NCBI RefSeq assembly: GCF_947623445.1
Contig: NC_135240.1
Span: forward strand, 27,218,001 to 27,282,000
Source: Clavelina lepadiformis
Lineage: Eukaryota > Chordata > Ascidiacea > Aplousobranchia > Clavelinidae
DNA length: 64,000 bases
Direction: 5' to 3'
Below are positions 48,686 through 62,800 of this stretch, piece after piece. Below the pieces are notes generated by a model, which saw only the letters and a program-made list of their open reading frames with translations, had not been told where the DNA came from and did not search any database. A program made the position numbers and the translations under genes. Within the stretch, counting starts at the first letter, position 1; each line of letters starts with the position of its first letter.

Positions 48686-50801
48686 TGTGACAAGTTATAG
48701 TCATGCAACCATGTAGATACAATTATAACCTACTGGTGATACAACACTGAAAGTAAGTATAAACATGGTTACTATCTAAAAGTGAAGAACAATTCATAAA
48801 AAGTAGTAATTAGCCAAACAACACTTGATTGCATGGTTGTCTTTTACGTGGCTTATGTGGTCAGGCTCAATGGATTTAGTTGAGATGGTTTTAATTCAGA
48901 AGAATGGTATCAAATGTAGATCGAAAAGCACAATATGCGAGAGCATCCATAACAACAAATAATACTGCTTGGGCTACCTTTTCACCAACAGTATGGCCCT
49001 GGGTTGGTTTATTAACCCAATAGTTTATCGATTTGTACCTTGTATCCTAGCAAAGGTATCCAAAATATACGATCAAAATCAAATGGTAGATGCTTAAGTA
49101 ATGTTGCTAACAGACAAAAGACTCTGGTTCGAGCATGATAAGACGTTTCTTTTGCTGGGATTTGGTGGCCATTTGGTGGTCATTTACTATGATTCTACCC
49201 TATAGGCTACTAATTTCGGCTTGAATTAAAAAATTCAATTTTTTTCATGTTAAACTACATGCTACACACCATACTACCAATTATTATTCGTCTTTCAGCA
49301 TTTGGTTACATTATTCTTGCACGTTTTAAGCCTTTGGGCTTTGCTGTTTTTCCCGCTCATTCGTTGTTTGCTGTTGGAATTGTTATTTTAACCTATCATG
49401 CTATAATGGTTAGTGTTTTATTTTTCGTCCCCCATCAAGCCATCATACAGTAACGAAACATAAACAATACAAACCATACTAAATAGACAGATCGTGGCTG
49501 GGCATCTCATCGACATCGCTCGATCTAAACTTTCCAAAACAGATCTCCTTTTAATTATAAAGCACTAAATTGCACATATATATTTTCTCGGGCAACATGA
49601 CTTCTGAAAAGTATAATTTATGAAAACCGTACGCCATTAAGCGTTACTATGTTAGAAACGCACTTACGCAATGACTTATGAATAACAACTCTAACCATAT
49701 AAACCATGGTTATTGGTTCGATAAGGTATTATTAGTTATTACATTTTCCACAACTCCACGAGATGGGCGATTGCGTAGGGAACAAATTCCCCCAAACTGA
49801 TGCTTATGACCTGCTTATAAGATATCTATGATAAAGTCAAAAGTACTATATGCGTAAACAAATCGCAAAATTTGCCTGTTGTAGGTTTAGAGCTTAATAA
49901 TAACAATACTGTACTCTGAAATACATTGCAAAATAAAGTAGGAAGATGAACTTGAGCAACTAATTACCGAACTCGGATTCGATCTCCAAAACGACATGTA
50001 CCTAAGATTAACGGTAAAGTTCTCCGGTAATAAGATCCGCAAAACTTGGTAAATCAAACCAAGAAATTCGAAATAATAAACTCTGCAAAGCTGTAACAAT
50101 AATAAACCTGATAATAACAAAGCAAACGTTGCCAGCCATCTCCACGAACATCCCAATCACACAATAAACTTTGCTAAACCGGATATTTTATAAATGGCTG
50201 GTCAAGATCGGAAACTGAAGACAAAAACTCAACCAGTCAACAAACTTTAACTATCTCTCAATTTAGACTTTATATCGGTCACTTCCTTTATATTTTTGTA
50301 ACATTCAACGCAGTCCTTATGTGGGTATTCGTCAGTTGTTCGTTATTTCTCTCACTGCAGTAGTTAAAAATCTCGCCGTTTTTATTGTTTCTCTAAGTCT
50401 ACTTCCAGGATGATTGTATTGTCAACCGAAATGTTTCATTAATAAATATTTTTTTGCTGTTTTGGTCATGTATCCGTTATACCAACGATATAAACTTTAT
50501 ACTTTTACTTTATATCGTTGATTATACAGTCACGCTCAAGCGAATATGAAATTTTTGTAAAACTTTTTGTTGTGACATTTTAACGTCCATGATTAAGTGT
50601 GCACTTTGTGAAAAGCATTTTGATGGATAAGTCAAACACCAAATAAAGGAATTCCCTTTCAAGATTAAATCGATTCCTTGTTTCTGAAGACCAATAAACT
50701 ATTTGAGCAGTTGTTTGTACTCAATTTCAAACTGGTTATAGGCATGCTGAGAAAGATACCATATTTTGTTTGAAACTTTCTGGAAGTAGTTAAACCTGAT
50801 T
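48686..50801. other. Divergent intergenic region between UTP18 and phosphorylase kinase alpha
   Basis: This 2.1 kb should hold both promoters. A perfect 12-base inverted repeat (CAACGATATAAA at 50483-50494 and its complement at 50509-50520) forms a potential hairpin. A short minus-strand open frame with a hydrophobic start at 50156 is listed separately. No other gene is visible. Confidence 0.55.
49973..50156 (-). CDS. Possible short membrane/secreted protein exon
   Basis: From an ATG at 50156 the minus strand reads MGCSWRWLATFALLLSGLLL followed by LQLCRVYYFEFLGLIYQVLR, a strongly hydrophobic N-terminus like a signal anchor. A donor-like AG/GTACATG follows at about 49999. I found no convincing downstream exon before the UTP18 start. 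One nearby acceptor would end the protein at once. It may be chance, so confidence is low. Confidence 0.15.
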
Positions 50802-53800
50802 ATGCGAAGTCGCAGCAATTCTGGAGTTAAATTGGACAATTATGCTCGGATTATTCAAAGAAGTATTTTGAAGTTTCAGGTGAATTTGTCTTACAAACTT
50901 TTTTTAATTAGTTGAATGAGGAGCAAGTGTTCTTCGATCGCCTGTACTTAACAATAGAAATTTTTGACCCACTTTGATTATTCTTTAAAGTACAAGTGTT
51001 CTAGATACTGGATTGTAAAAATTTTGCTCTGGTGAGTAGCATATGAATTCCTTTACGGATTAAAAAAATTGAAAATATGTTGCCTAGTACGGTCGTTGTT
51101 ATTTTACCCTGCTTTGAATCCTACGCATTGGACTTGTTCGATACGAAGTCATGTTAAGTGGTCAGCGTAGCATACAACGTAAAATGCATAAGAGTTTGCG
51201 TGGTATTTGCGTCGCGCTTGAATGTAATAATTCGGTTTGTATTAACTTCTAGTTGATTATTTTAAACTTGGCTTAACATGCGAAACAAAATTATTGTACG
51301 TAACACACCGCAGATAACATGCAAACTCTTACGCATCTTACGTCGCATGCTATGCTGACCAAGTATCTAGACGTCATATCAAACAAGTCCAGTGAGTAGG
51401 ATTCAAACCACTGTAAAATAAGAACTAGACAATATCTTCGTGTTTTTATAATTTCTTATTCATCAGGAAAAGAATTTATATGCAACTCACCTGAGCGAAA
51501 TCAGTGCAACCCACTGCCCAGAACACTTGTAATCTAAAAAAAAATCGACAAGTGGATCGACAAGTGGATCGACAATTTTCATTGTTTTGCATTGATTTGT
51601 TGTATCATATCATTCATTGTCATGCATTCATTCATTTCATTGTTATGACGATCGGAAAAGTCTTGCCACCAAAAAAATGTTGGCGGTTACTCGGAAAAGG
51701 TCAATTGTTTGAAGAAAACTCATTTGTATCATTACCATCCAGCCGGAGCTGGTAATGTTTTGGATGATCATTACCATCCAGAGTTAGTCGGCCATCCACC
51801 ATCCATATTCTGATATTGGAAACTGGAAAGTCTGGCACAGGCGTGCAGGAGAATCAACAATGTTTTTATTATAAACAAACAAGGCAAATTTGTTTTTTTT
51901 GAACAGCAAATTGCAATAAATAAACATAGAATTAAAGACTTAGTGACTGCTGTAATTCTGGGATGTATTCCGTGCGGAGCGAACACCGAAGGCCAGTTTG
52001 GCGTACAATATGAATAGATCAAAAGCGCTACATGCCAACCACAATTAAAAAAAAAAAAGTGACAATGTACTCTTTTTCGTCTAAACAAGAGGAAAACGAA
52101 AATGCAAAGTGAATTTGCCGTTGCCACGGTTGTGCTAAGATGTGAATTGGTTCTGTGTCATGCTGAGGTTAAACCGTGTTTACGCTGCTTGACTGTAGGC
52201 CATGCCAAAAATCTTTGGTGTAACTCATCTGGAATGTGTATTGGCTGTAATCCCATTGTTTGCGTCTATGCCCACATCATTTCTTGTCAAAAACTGCCAT
52301 ACTCTCCAGTGAGGATTACCGTTATCAAATCGTACTGAAATGGCTACAAATTTGATTAATCTGATTAAACCTCATTTTCAGAATCCTGTTACTGGGTTGT
52401 TTTCTGCAAGCAAGGATGCTCCCCACGCTTGGGTTAGGGATAACCTCTACTCTCTTCAGGCTGTATGGGGCCTTGCTCTTGCATACAGAAAGCATTCTGA
52501 TCTTGATGAAGACAAAGCCAAGTCATATGAACTAGAACAGGTTTATATTGCAGTAAAACCACATGATTTTTTAAATACAGTTTGTTTTCATAACATTTGT
52601 TTATGAGCTTACTCAAGTGTTGGTAATAAAAGAATGCAATCTTTTAGTTGAGTACGAGTACAACGTACAACGACGAGTAGAATAGTAGTAGTAGTAGTAC
52701 AACGAGTAGTATATTAATCTTCTGCTTTATTTTGCAGAGTGTGGTCAAATGCATGCGCTCCCTGCTTCAATGCATGATTCGGCAAGTTGACAAACTTGAA
52801 CGATTCAAGGTATGGCATCGTCTCTTTTGTTATCTGACTTCAATTTGTATTGGTTTGAAGTCAAGTATGCTCTTGTTTCTAGACGAGCCAATCACCCGCC
52901 GATGCTCTTCATGCAAAATACAATCGCACGACATGTGGGGTTGTCGTGGGTGACCATGAATGGGGCCATCTTCAACTGGATGCGACTGGACTTTATATTT
53001 TAATGTTGGCTCAGATGACTGCTTCCGGTAATTTTTCGACTATTGTTAATGACCTTAGCACTTTGTGGTGTTGAGTTTTGCACTTCTTTGCCAATGAAGT
53101 TTTCACGTTTTAGCACAAAATAATACCTTGCAAGGTTACATTGAAACAAGCTTTTCTGTATTACTTTTGCTACTAGTGAGTTGTTGCCGTTACTGAGCAA
53201 TAAAAAATCTTTTTCTGTGTTTAATGAATGTAAAATTGTATATATATTTTCATTTTTTAGGCTTGTCTATTATTTACACGTTGGATGAAGTTGCCTTTAT
53301 TCAAAACCTTGTGTTCTACATTGCACACGCCTATCGTACTCCTGACTATGGCATATGGGAGCGCGGTGATAAGACCAATCACGGAGTCCCTGAATTAAAT
53401 GCAAGTTCCGTTGGAATGTGCAAGGTAAAATTTCGCTTGAATCAGTGGCAGGCACAATCCATGCTTCTCGTGATATAGACATATTATTCAGGCAGCACTA
53501 GAAGCGATTGATGAATTGAACCTATTTGGACCAAGTGGTGGCCCTCAGTCTGTCATCCACGTTACTCCTGATGAGAAAGCTCTTTGTCAGGCGATTTTGC
53601 AGAGTATGCTGCCGAGAGAGTCTAACTCAAAGGTGAGATAAAGTTTTGCTGCCTTCAGCGATCCTCCAGACTGGCTTACAAATGATCTTTAATTTGCCAT
53701 TCGTTGGTTGTGTAGTTTGTGTACATAATCTATTGTTTCTACATGGCATGTGTAGGGACGCACATTTTAGAATAACGGATCCTAAACAAGCCAATCTCAA

Positions 53801-56800
53801 AAGATTTGAATCCAATTTTTGCATTTTTTTCGAACTCTAGGACATGGATTTATTTTATGATTGAAGGTTTTTGCACGTGCTGGAGAAGTTGTTGTTGATT
53901 GTTATTTGACATTCCGATACCATGCACTGGGTGCGTCAATTGTCATGAATTAAACCGTGTGTCATGTAAATTTGACAATTGTCAACTAGCTTGAACCACA
54001 ATAATTATGTGAGCAGCAATAATATTGCAAAGGCAAAACAAAAGCACCGCGAGTGCTTAATTTTTTTAACTTTTAGCTATTCTAGAACAGGATTTGAAAA
54101 TCTGGATCCGGAATAAACTATTCTAGAATAGTCACTTATTGACTTATTCTGTGTTGTACATCCCTAAGAATGGGTAGTAATGTTCGAATGTTTAATTGCA
54201 AAGATTTAGTCGAGTTGAGTTTGTCTGTCTGCTTGTGCTGACTGAACTGCTTGTACAAGAATGCAAGCATTTACTTTCCATTAACCCTACATTGTTCGTT
54301 AGGAAGTAGATGCTGGGTTGCTGAGTGTTATCGGTTATCCTGCATTTGCTGTTAATGACCAGTCATTGGTTGATGAAACGAAGCAGTCGGTTGTTAATAA
54401 ACTCCAGGTTTGTGCCAAAATGCAGTAGAGCTTTTTGTACTAAATTGGTAGTAAAGGTAACAGGCAAATTTATCATCATATTTCCTGTTTAATTCAAACA
54501 AAGGTCTTGTGTTTTCAAATTTGCCAAAGAGCAGTTGGCCGACATATTCTAAGATTGAGCGCAGTACATCCGATAAATTTATTCTATGTAAATTTTAGGG
54601 AAAATATGGATGCCGTCGTTTCCTCAGAGACGGGTACAAAACTGCATTGGAAGATTCTTCCCGGTTGCATTATGAGCTGGCTGAACTGAAAGTAATTTTG
54701 GTTTTGGTGGAACTTTGTGCAATTATTCTCAACTGATATGACTGCGGCATGACACAAAAAATTCTTCAGTCTTATTTTCTTTAAACATTTCTAAGATAAA
54801 AAGTCTGTATTTTTACTTTTTTCCGCACCAGGTGTTTGAACACATTGAGTGCGAATGGCCTGTCTTCTGGACATATCTGGTTCTAGACGGGATATTTCTA
54901 GACAACAAACAGCAGGTCATCGAGTATCTGGACGCGCTTGGCGAGATACTTGTGCTTGAAGACGGGGTTAGATGCGTTCCTGAACTCTATGCTGTGCCTG
55001 CTGATAAGGTGTTTATCATATTTTTATTTTTATCATGTCAACGAAACCTATCACAAATATCTGTATAATATATACATGTAGATACTATAATACAGTAGCT
55101 GCCTATGTCGCTAAAGTTAATTATTACATTGTTGTTATTTCTGTTTTACTTTAAACTTTCTCTGCTGAAATCATTGCTAAGTGTGAATTCCAATGAAAAA
55201 TTTTCAATGTGTTTCATATTGAGCTGTGGTAGTTGAGCAAAATAAGCTTCAACACCTAAACAAGATACTGTATCTTACACTGCAAAGGCAGATATGACTT
55301 AAGATAATAGTTTTTTTATTTAGGTTGAAATGGAAAAAGCAAACCCTCATAGTCAGGATAGGGTCCCTGTTGGAAAGCTGCCCCATCTCTGGGGGCATTC
55401 CCTTTATATTTTAGGTAAGTTGCTTTGGGATGGCTTTCTCGCCCCCGGTGAGATTGACCCTCTCAATCGAAGATTTGCGACGGAGATAAAACCTGACATT
55501 GTTATCCAAGGTAATTGGTCGTCTGATGCTGTTTCGTGATACATGGTTGTTCATTTGCCGTTTCTCTGCTCTCTAAACTCTGTAGTTCTGTTCATAAACC
55601 TTCATCTGCTTAACTTTGCATAAATTTCTTGTGACTGTCGTTTTATATGCTTTGGTAGCTTCCTTTCTCTTTTGTGTTTGCTAGTTCTTACTGTAATATA
55701 CAGCGTACAGATAGATTCTTCATTTACATATGAGCTTTATACTTGGAAAGTGCAATAAAGACGCTGATATCTTTCTCCATGCAATTATTTATCTGTTTGA
55801 GTTCTGTTAGCAACTTTTAATAAAATGATTATAACATAATGAGCTTTGGTTCGATTGCATCCAGATAATCTTGATTATTGAATGCTTAATTATATATATG
55901 AATGAATCTTCCTCACTTGCATTAAGCATTTTATAACCAGCAGCATCATAATAGCAGGTTGTGATGTTTGTAGTTGCCGTAGTGGCTGAGGAAAATTTAT
56001 TCCAGGATATTTTAAACAACACGGTTGGGATCCATGTTGAAACGATGCACGAAATTACCCCGATCAGGTTCCTTGCTTTGTTTCTACAAAACTTCAGTTA
56101 AAAACTTGTCACTTTCAGTTTTGTTTTTTACAAATCCCTCGAGGTGTTGCAGGTTTAGGTTGTATTTGCTGATGGAAGCTTGTTTTGACAGAGTCCAACC
56201 AGCAAAAGTTCTATCCAGCATTTATTCGAGGCTTGGAACGTGTCCAAAACTCAAATTGTCCGGTCGTCCTGTCAACCAGATGGGCATCCTGGCCACGAGC
56301 AAGCTTTATACAATTCGAGGAACAACATTTGCTTTTACACCTAATGTAAGTTCATTGTGTATCATGACATCGTGTAATACCAATTAGAGAGTTAATAATT
56401 CATAAATGTATCGGTTAATGTATGCAATAAGTTAATATGATAAGTTAAAGTCCTGTTAGTTACCGACCTCAATTAACATTGAACTATGGGGCTAAACTCT
56501 TTTACTTACATTTACTTCACTGGATTGAAATTTTTAATCCCTTGCAGTTGTTGGATCAACGGGATTTCTACATGTCCTTGGATACCGATATGTTGATTGA
56601 CATGTTGATGACAGACTTGCAATATCTAGCTTCTAGTTGGACCATGCCCGGTCGGCCAATCATCACGATTCCCATACATGGCGGGATGCTAAGTAAGTTC
56701 CCTTGTGTTCTTGTCACAGATTCAGTGTTTCAAATACTGCTTTTATTGTCTACCTTCAGTATCTTGTAATATAACTCAATGAGTCACTTGTTGTTAATTT

Positions 56801-59800
56801 CTAAAATGAATGTTGTTACGTAGCTGATGACGGCGAGAATTTTAAACCTTCGCTCATTTCGACCCTGAGGAAGATACAGAGCGGCTACTTGTATGGGGTC
56901 AGGTGAGGACATATCCTTCATTTTATTATCTGTTAATGAAGTTCACAGCTTTACACGGCCACAATGTGTTAAGTGTTGTATCATAGTAATCAACGGAAAT
57001 GTCATTGCTGAATGTGAGCTGTCAAGCTGACAGACTTTCGTCGAGGTCATTTGTTGTATCTTATCATCTCATTGCAGGGTGCAGCTTGGGACCTTGGGTA
57101 GTTTCCTCAGCACTTCCTGTCTCTCCAGATTAACTTTTCTTGAAACTGAAGGTGAGGGCTTGAGTGTTTCAGAGGTACCCCTTGTTTGTCCTCACCCATC
57201 ACTTGCCCGAGTCATTAACTCGCGACATTGAAACCCCCGGAAAAATTTTTCATAAAGCTGTCATGAATCGTTGTTAAAAATGGAAATAAAACTCCAGCCA
57301 AGTGTTGAGTGGAAGCGCAAATGCAGTGAACATTGATAATGCTTATTACAAAAATTGTCGGATAATCTATATCACGTGCAGCACAACTTAAGAATAAAGA
57401 ATCTTGGTGCTCATGAAAGAATATTGTTTCACAGATCGTGAAAATGATTCCCTGATTGACGTGCTCTTCAGTCGTCCTGCACCTCGCCGATATCGTCTCG
57501 GATCCGTGATCGAGGGGTTAAGTCTTCCTTTCCAACATTTCCACCAATCACAAGCGGACGATTCAGACCAGGCGCTGGTTGAAGCAAGGTTGTCGGAACG
57601 TCACAAGCACAAGCGAGTTTCCGCCGACCTCACTCGTAAGTGGCTCGGATAAAACTGTTCCTCTCTTAGATGACACAAAATAAATATAATTTGAATAAGA
57701 ACTCACGTCTTATACTTGATAATCACCACTCAGATGTTGCTACAGAATGAATAAATTTTGCCTTAGTCTGATTATTATTGTGATCATTGCAAATTAGTTA
57801 CTTGGAAATTAAAATCCTGCTATTGTAGAAGTTATTTTAAAATTTTGTTGTAAGATTATACACAAGACATCTAAGCCACCGTTATGTATTGGTTTTGATG
57901 TCTATAGCGTGTGGTTGCTGTTTTGTTGCATGCTGGTTAATGAAACCATGCATTGAACTACTTGTATTACATAGAGTTTACCAAAGCTGGAATTGTTTTA
58001 CCAGTTCTAAAAATATTCTTTAGGTTTTAGCAGAATGGTTGCAAACTTGGGTTAAATTTGTAAATTAGATGCAAATAATACCTGATATTTTACCAATCTG
58101 TGTATATAGGTTCATTGGTTGGCCCTGGTGAGTTAAATCTACCCTTGTTGTAAATCACTTTATTTCACAAATGTTTAATTATTGAGTAGTAGTTCACATA
58201 TTTTACTGCTTGTCATTGCTGTTGTGGTCTGTGGTGTCAAAGTCAAACAAATCACATCTCAGCTAAATGCATGATCTTCGTGAATGCCTCGTAATTTGTA
58301 GAATTACGCAAAGTTTAATCCTGAAGCCATGTCATAATATTCTTGGAAATATGCTTGCCGTACATCCATAGTGCATGTTGCTTGTTGGAGTGGATTGTTC
58401 TCTTGAATGCTTTCTAACTCTGAATTGTTGCAATAGCCGTGTGTGCAGCATTAATTTATAATATTTTGCCGCTTTAACATAAAAAATGTTTCATAGACAT
58501 CGCCACGTTCAACCAGCAGCTTTTAAGACAGGGAAGTCGCAAAATGTGGAAGTCAGAAACGTGAGTTAACTTGCACATGTTTCTGGTTTAATGCTTAATA
58601 TGTTGTGTTTACACGTTGTACTTCATGCTGTTAAAATTTTTCAAACCTAAAGTCACATTATTGTCCTATTGTTAACAGAAGGCCAATCTCTGCATCTTGC
58701 TTTTAATATTATAACCACAACGTGACTTTGTCTCACTTGCATTCATGTTTTGTACATTCCATTGTCAGACTTTTGGAGGAAAATAACGCCGACGACGAGG
58801 AATTGGATCCGAAAGTTCTCGTCGCCCGCTTAGACAAAACTAACCAGTTATGGGAACAAGCCGACATCCTCCATTATCTTTATACAAAGAAGTCAGTCGC
58901 ATCATCGTTTGCGATGAAGATTGTGCCTGAACGTTCATTATATCAACGTTGACCCCAACGTCTTTTTGCACTAACAGGGGACCCAACTGGGACACAGAGA
59001 TAGGGGGCAGCTCAGGGGCACTCGTCAGTGATCTTGTTGAAGAACTTTACGATAGATCGGGGCAGCAGGGTAACTGGATGGTTGTCAGACAGGTGAGGTA
59101 TAAAGCTTTATCGGTTGCTCCAGTGACATTGCAAATTATATGAATTGTCATGATATACCACATTGACGATGAATTTAACGTAACTTCTGTGATGATGATA
59201 TTTATCACTGGAAATACTCTGCTGCAACAAGTTCATTGCTATGCTGCGTTCTCCTTGATCTTCATCTCTCCTTCTCTAGCTAACTGGCCTCTTGCAGAAG
59301 AGAGTGAGTGGGTTATCTCAGGCCCTCACTGATCTTCTCGTCCGGCAGAAGCAGGTCACGGTTGGCTTGCCCCAAGAACCTCGCGAGACGACGGTTACCA
59401 GGTGAGTCACTTTCGGTTGTTTATGACATCATAATCACTTACAGCTAATATGTTATTTCAGACCTCTCCCGGGCGACGAACTTCACAACATCATCATGGA
59501 GTCGTTCGGGGAAGACACCGACATTGCTGTGCTCACACAGGTACATTATGATGTAATAAACATTAGAAATATTTACAATAACATCTTAATCTGTGAACAA
59601 TCGATGGATTGATCTGGCAGGAGATCATCATGTACTTGGCCATGTTTATGAGAGCGTCCCCATCTTTATTCAACGACCTTCTGCGCCTTCGAGTGGGACT
59701 CATCATACAGGTATGCTCACAACGGTTCATGTTTACGAATGAGTTTCAAGCTGATTGATACGACGAGGGCGTGGCAGGTGATGGCGAGCGAACTGGCGCG

Positions 59801-62800
59801 TCATCTCCGTTGTTGCGGTGAAGAGGCGTCAGCACATCTCATGAGCCTGAGCCCGTTCGAGATGAAACAACTCATGCACAACATATTGAGCGGAAAGGAG
59901 TTCGGAGTGATTAAAAGTGGTGAGATACAACTCAGTGTTGATCTACTTCACAGCAAGCCACACTTGCTTTCTGCAGACAGTCGACCTAAGCTGTATTTAA
60001 TCTTTGGAACATGGACACACTTGTCATGAAAGAGGCCCCGCTGTGATTAGAAAAATGTTGCAATTACGTCAACTTTTATTTCTCTTCATGAACGAATCTG
60101 TTTCTTCCTCAGCTTCATATAAACATAAATACCCGAGATATCTCACAACTTGAACTAACTGATATTCCTAACTCTTGTTTCTATTTTAGTGCGAGCCACG
60201 TCATCAGCGGCATTGTATCATGAGATCTCTCTGCACACCGAACGATCATCGAAAGCCGATAAGACAAAATTTCACGTTTTGAAGCGGAGATTGCGGGTAG
60301 GCGGCTTGCCTTGCTATTTGTCGTCAATTGCATATCATTAATGAAACATTGTCGTGATCGTGACTGAAACGTTGTTTTCAAGCGTCTGTCTTCGTCGCAC
60401 AGCAGCGATTCGAGCGTGAAATTGAACGTGAGTATGCATCATGAACTTGCACACATGGTGGATGTAGCGTTTAACCATCACCCGATATGACCATTAATTA
60501 ACACAAAACTGAGATTTATTTTAGGTAGAATTGAGGTTCAAGAGACTGCACAAATCTGCAAGCTTTAGTGAAAATTTCGCAGTGAATGTTCAAACTTTTT
60601 CATTTGACTTTTGGTTGTTGAATGACACTATTGTTTTTATTACATCACAAACCTTAGTTATGATCAAATAATGGCAGCAATTTGACCAAGATCATCAGGT
60701 TTTACTGATTTCAAGCAAAAAAATCTGTAGATCTGGTAGGATCTTGCAGTAGAATTAGTTTGTAGCAAGCACTAGCAGGGTTAGCTCTGAAGTATGCCGC
60801 CAACACTGGTAATCCCATTTTCATGTTCAGTTGAAGATGAGTTTGAGAAAAATGAGGAACAGTTTAGCTTGGCCGGTGTAGCGCTGCTTCTTTGAGTGAT
60901 TTAATTTGTTTAACACGTCATGTAAGCAATCGGAGTGCTTATAATGAACTGCATGCCGGTATTGATAGCACAGCTCGACTTTAATTTTAAAATTGCCATC
61001 AGCTGCTTCGCTGATGAACCTTGCAAAGCCCTGCTTTGATTTTTAAATTTGTTTTATTTTAAAGTTTAAATGAAAGACAGAGCATGTTTTCATTTACTTT
61101 TTGGATGCTTAAAACCCGGGAAAACCACTTCCTGGAAGAAGCTTAGAATCACAATGAAAATAATCATCTCCCATGTCTTTTATGTTGCCATGGCTGGTGA
61201 TACCTTACCGTACAAAACTTTGAAAGTGGCGACAAAGTTTTGGTAACCACGAGTTACCTGAAGGATAAAATACTAAAACCAAGAAGCTGGCAATCAAGTT
61301 ATTTACAGACAGAGTTATGTTGCTCATTGATATCGCAGCAGCAGCATTGATTATATCATTGCAGCTTGGAAAAAAAGTTAAATATGTCCTGAAACGTCAG
61401 CAGATGAACCGATTTTTATTTTCTAGGCTAGGGCATTCATCCTTTGAGGCAGTGCTTGCATGTGGAAGTAATTTCGAGTGTGTAATGCCTGCCTTCAGTT
61501 AATTGAAAGGAATCATTGTAAAATGAATAAGCAAGTTGAAAGATTTAAGTAAAAGATTAATAATAATGCATTTAGTGTGATGTCATAACCGGAGCATTGT
61601 TACAGCATAAAGATCTCTCTGGATTGATCTCTCCTCCAAGCTGGACGCAGAGGGGAATGTCGACCGATTCCCAGTTGACAGAGACGAGCGCTGGCCCTCA
61701 CAGCAACCAGAACAGCGTCGGAAGCTCGCAGTCTGAATTCTTCCGTGTTCCCTCAAATTATGCCCAGGTTAGATTATTGTGAGGTGCTTTCCCTATCACC
61801 TCGCATCTTTGTGATGCAACAATGGTTTTACTATGGAAGCATTAATTGTGAAATTTTTCTTCACTTTCCAGTTCACGGGGCAGAAAAGGGGACAGTGGGT
61901 ACGGAGGCGCAGAATCGACGGGGCCTTAAATAGGGTCCCAGAGAACTTCTACTCCAGAATATGGAGGTTACTGGAGAAGTGCTATGGTGTGGTCATCAGC
62001 GGTCATTACATACCTGGTTATGTGACCAAGGAGGTGACGTTTCCTAACTAGCATCTTGTATTGGTATGGTTGTTCTACCGACACATTAAGGTTGAGTTTT
62101 ACAGTTTGAAAAAGAATCCACAAATACTTGTGGTTAAGTTAGAGTGTGTGGAAATATTTGACTTGATTTGTCGTACAATCAAACAAAATTTATCGAACAA
62201 TGTTTTCGGTGAAACGGCCACTGCATTGAAAATTTTACAGTGAAGTGTTTTAAATAGTGTGACGTCATAGAAAGCTTAAGTGGAATGAAGCGGCCATAAT
62301 ACGATGAAAAATCATATCTGGAGTTAAAACAAACCGTGTCTTAACCCGTTAGTTGTTTTATCACAAGCACGATAATGTTAATATTTTAACCGATATGTTT
62401 CCAGATGACACGCGGCGAGCTCAAATTCGCGTTGCTTGTCGAGAACGTACTCAACCACATTCCGCAGCCTGAATACCGCCAGCTAGTGGTGGAAACCGTC
62501 ATAGTTCTGACTTTGCTTGCCGATGCGCCCAACGTAAGATTTCTATCCGACAATTTGAACGTGGATCGGGTTCTTCTCAAAGCCAGCGATTTATTCTACG
62601 ATGACGAGGTCAGGCCGCCGACCTAGACTTTGCGAAATTGATTTTAAACATTTTTTCAGACTGTTCTTAATGATTTTTTCAGGTTGCGGACGAAGCACCC
62701 GAGGATTTGCTGCACAAAGACCCCAACACCGGCGTCTGCACCGAGTTCTACGATTGTGCACCAAGCGGACCTTTCGGCACTATGACTTATCTATCGAAAG

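Noticed and set aside
51771-52127. 118-codon minus-strand open frame in PHKA intron 1
   Set aside because: Low-complexity Phe/Leu/Cys-rich translation of AT-rich DNA, no family match, antisense to the gene.
52340-52606. Open frame starting [13 protein letters not shown] as the N-terminus of the phosphorylase kinase gene
   Set aside because: The first 14 codons are the end of an intron with a clear acceptor. The family N-terminus is found intact at 50802.
53752-54169. Possible hAT element in a PHKA intron with TAGGGA ends
   Set aside because: The ends match for only about a dozen bases and the flanks show no 8-base duplication.
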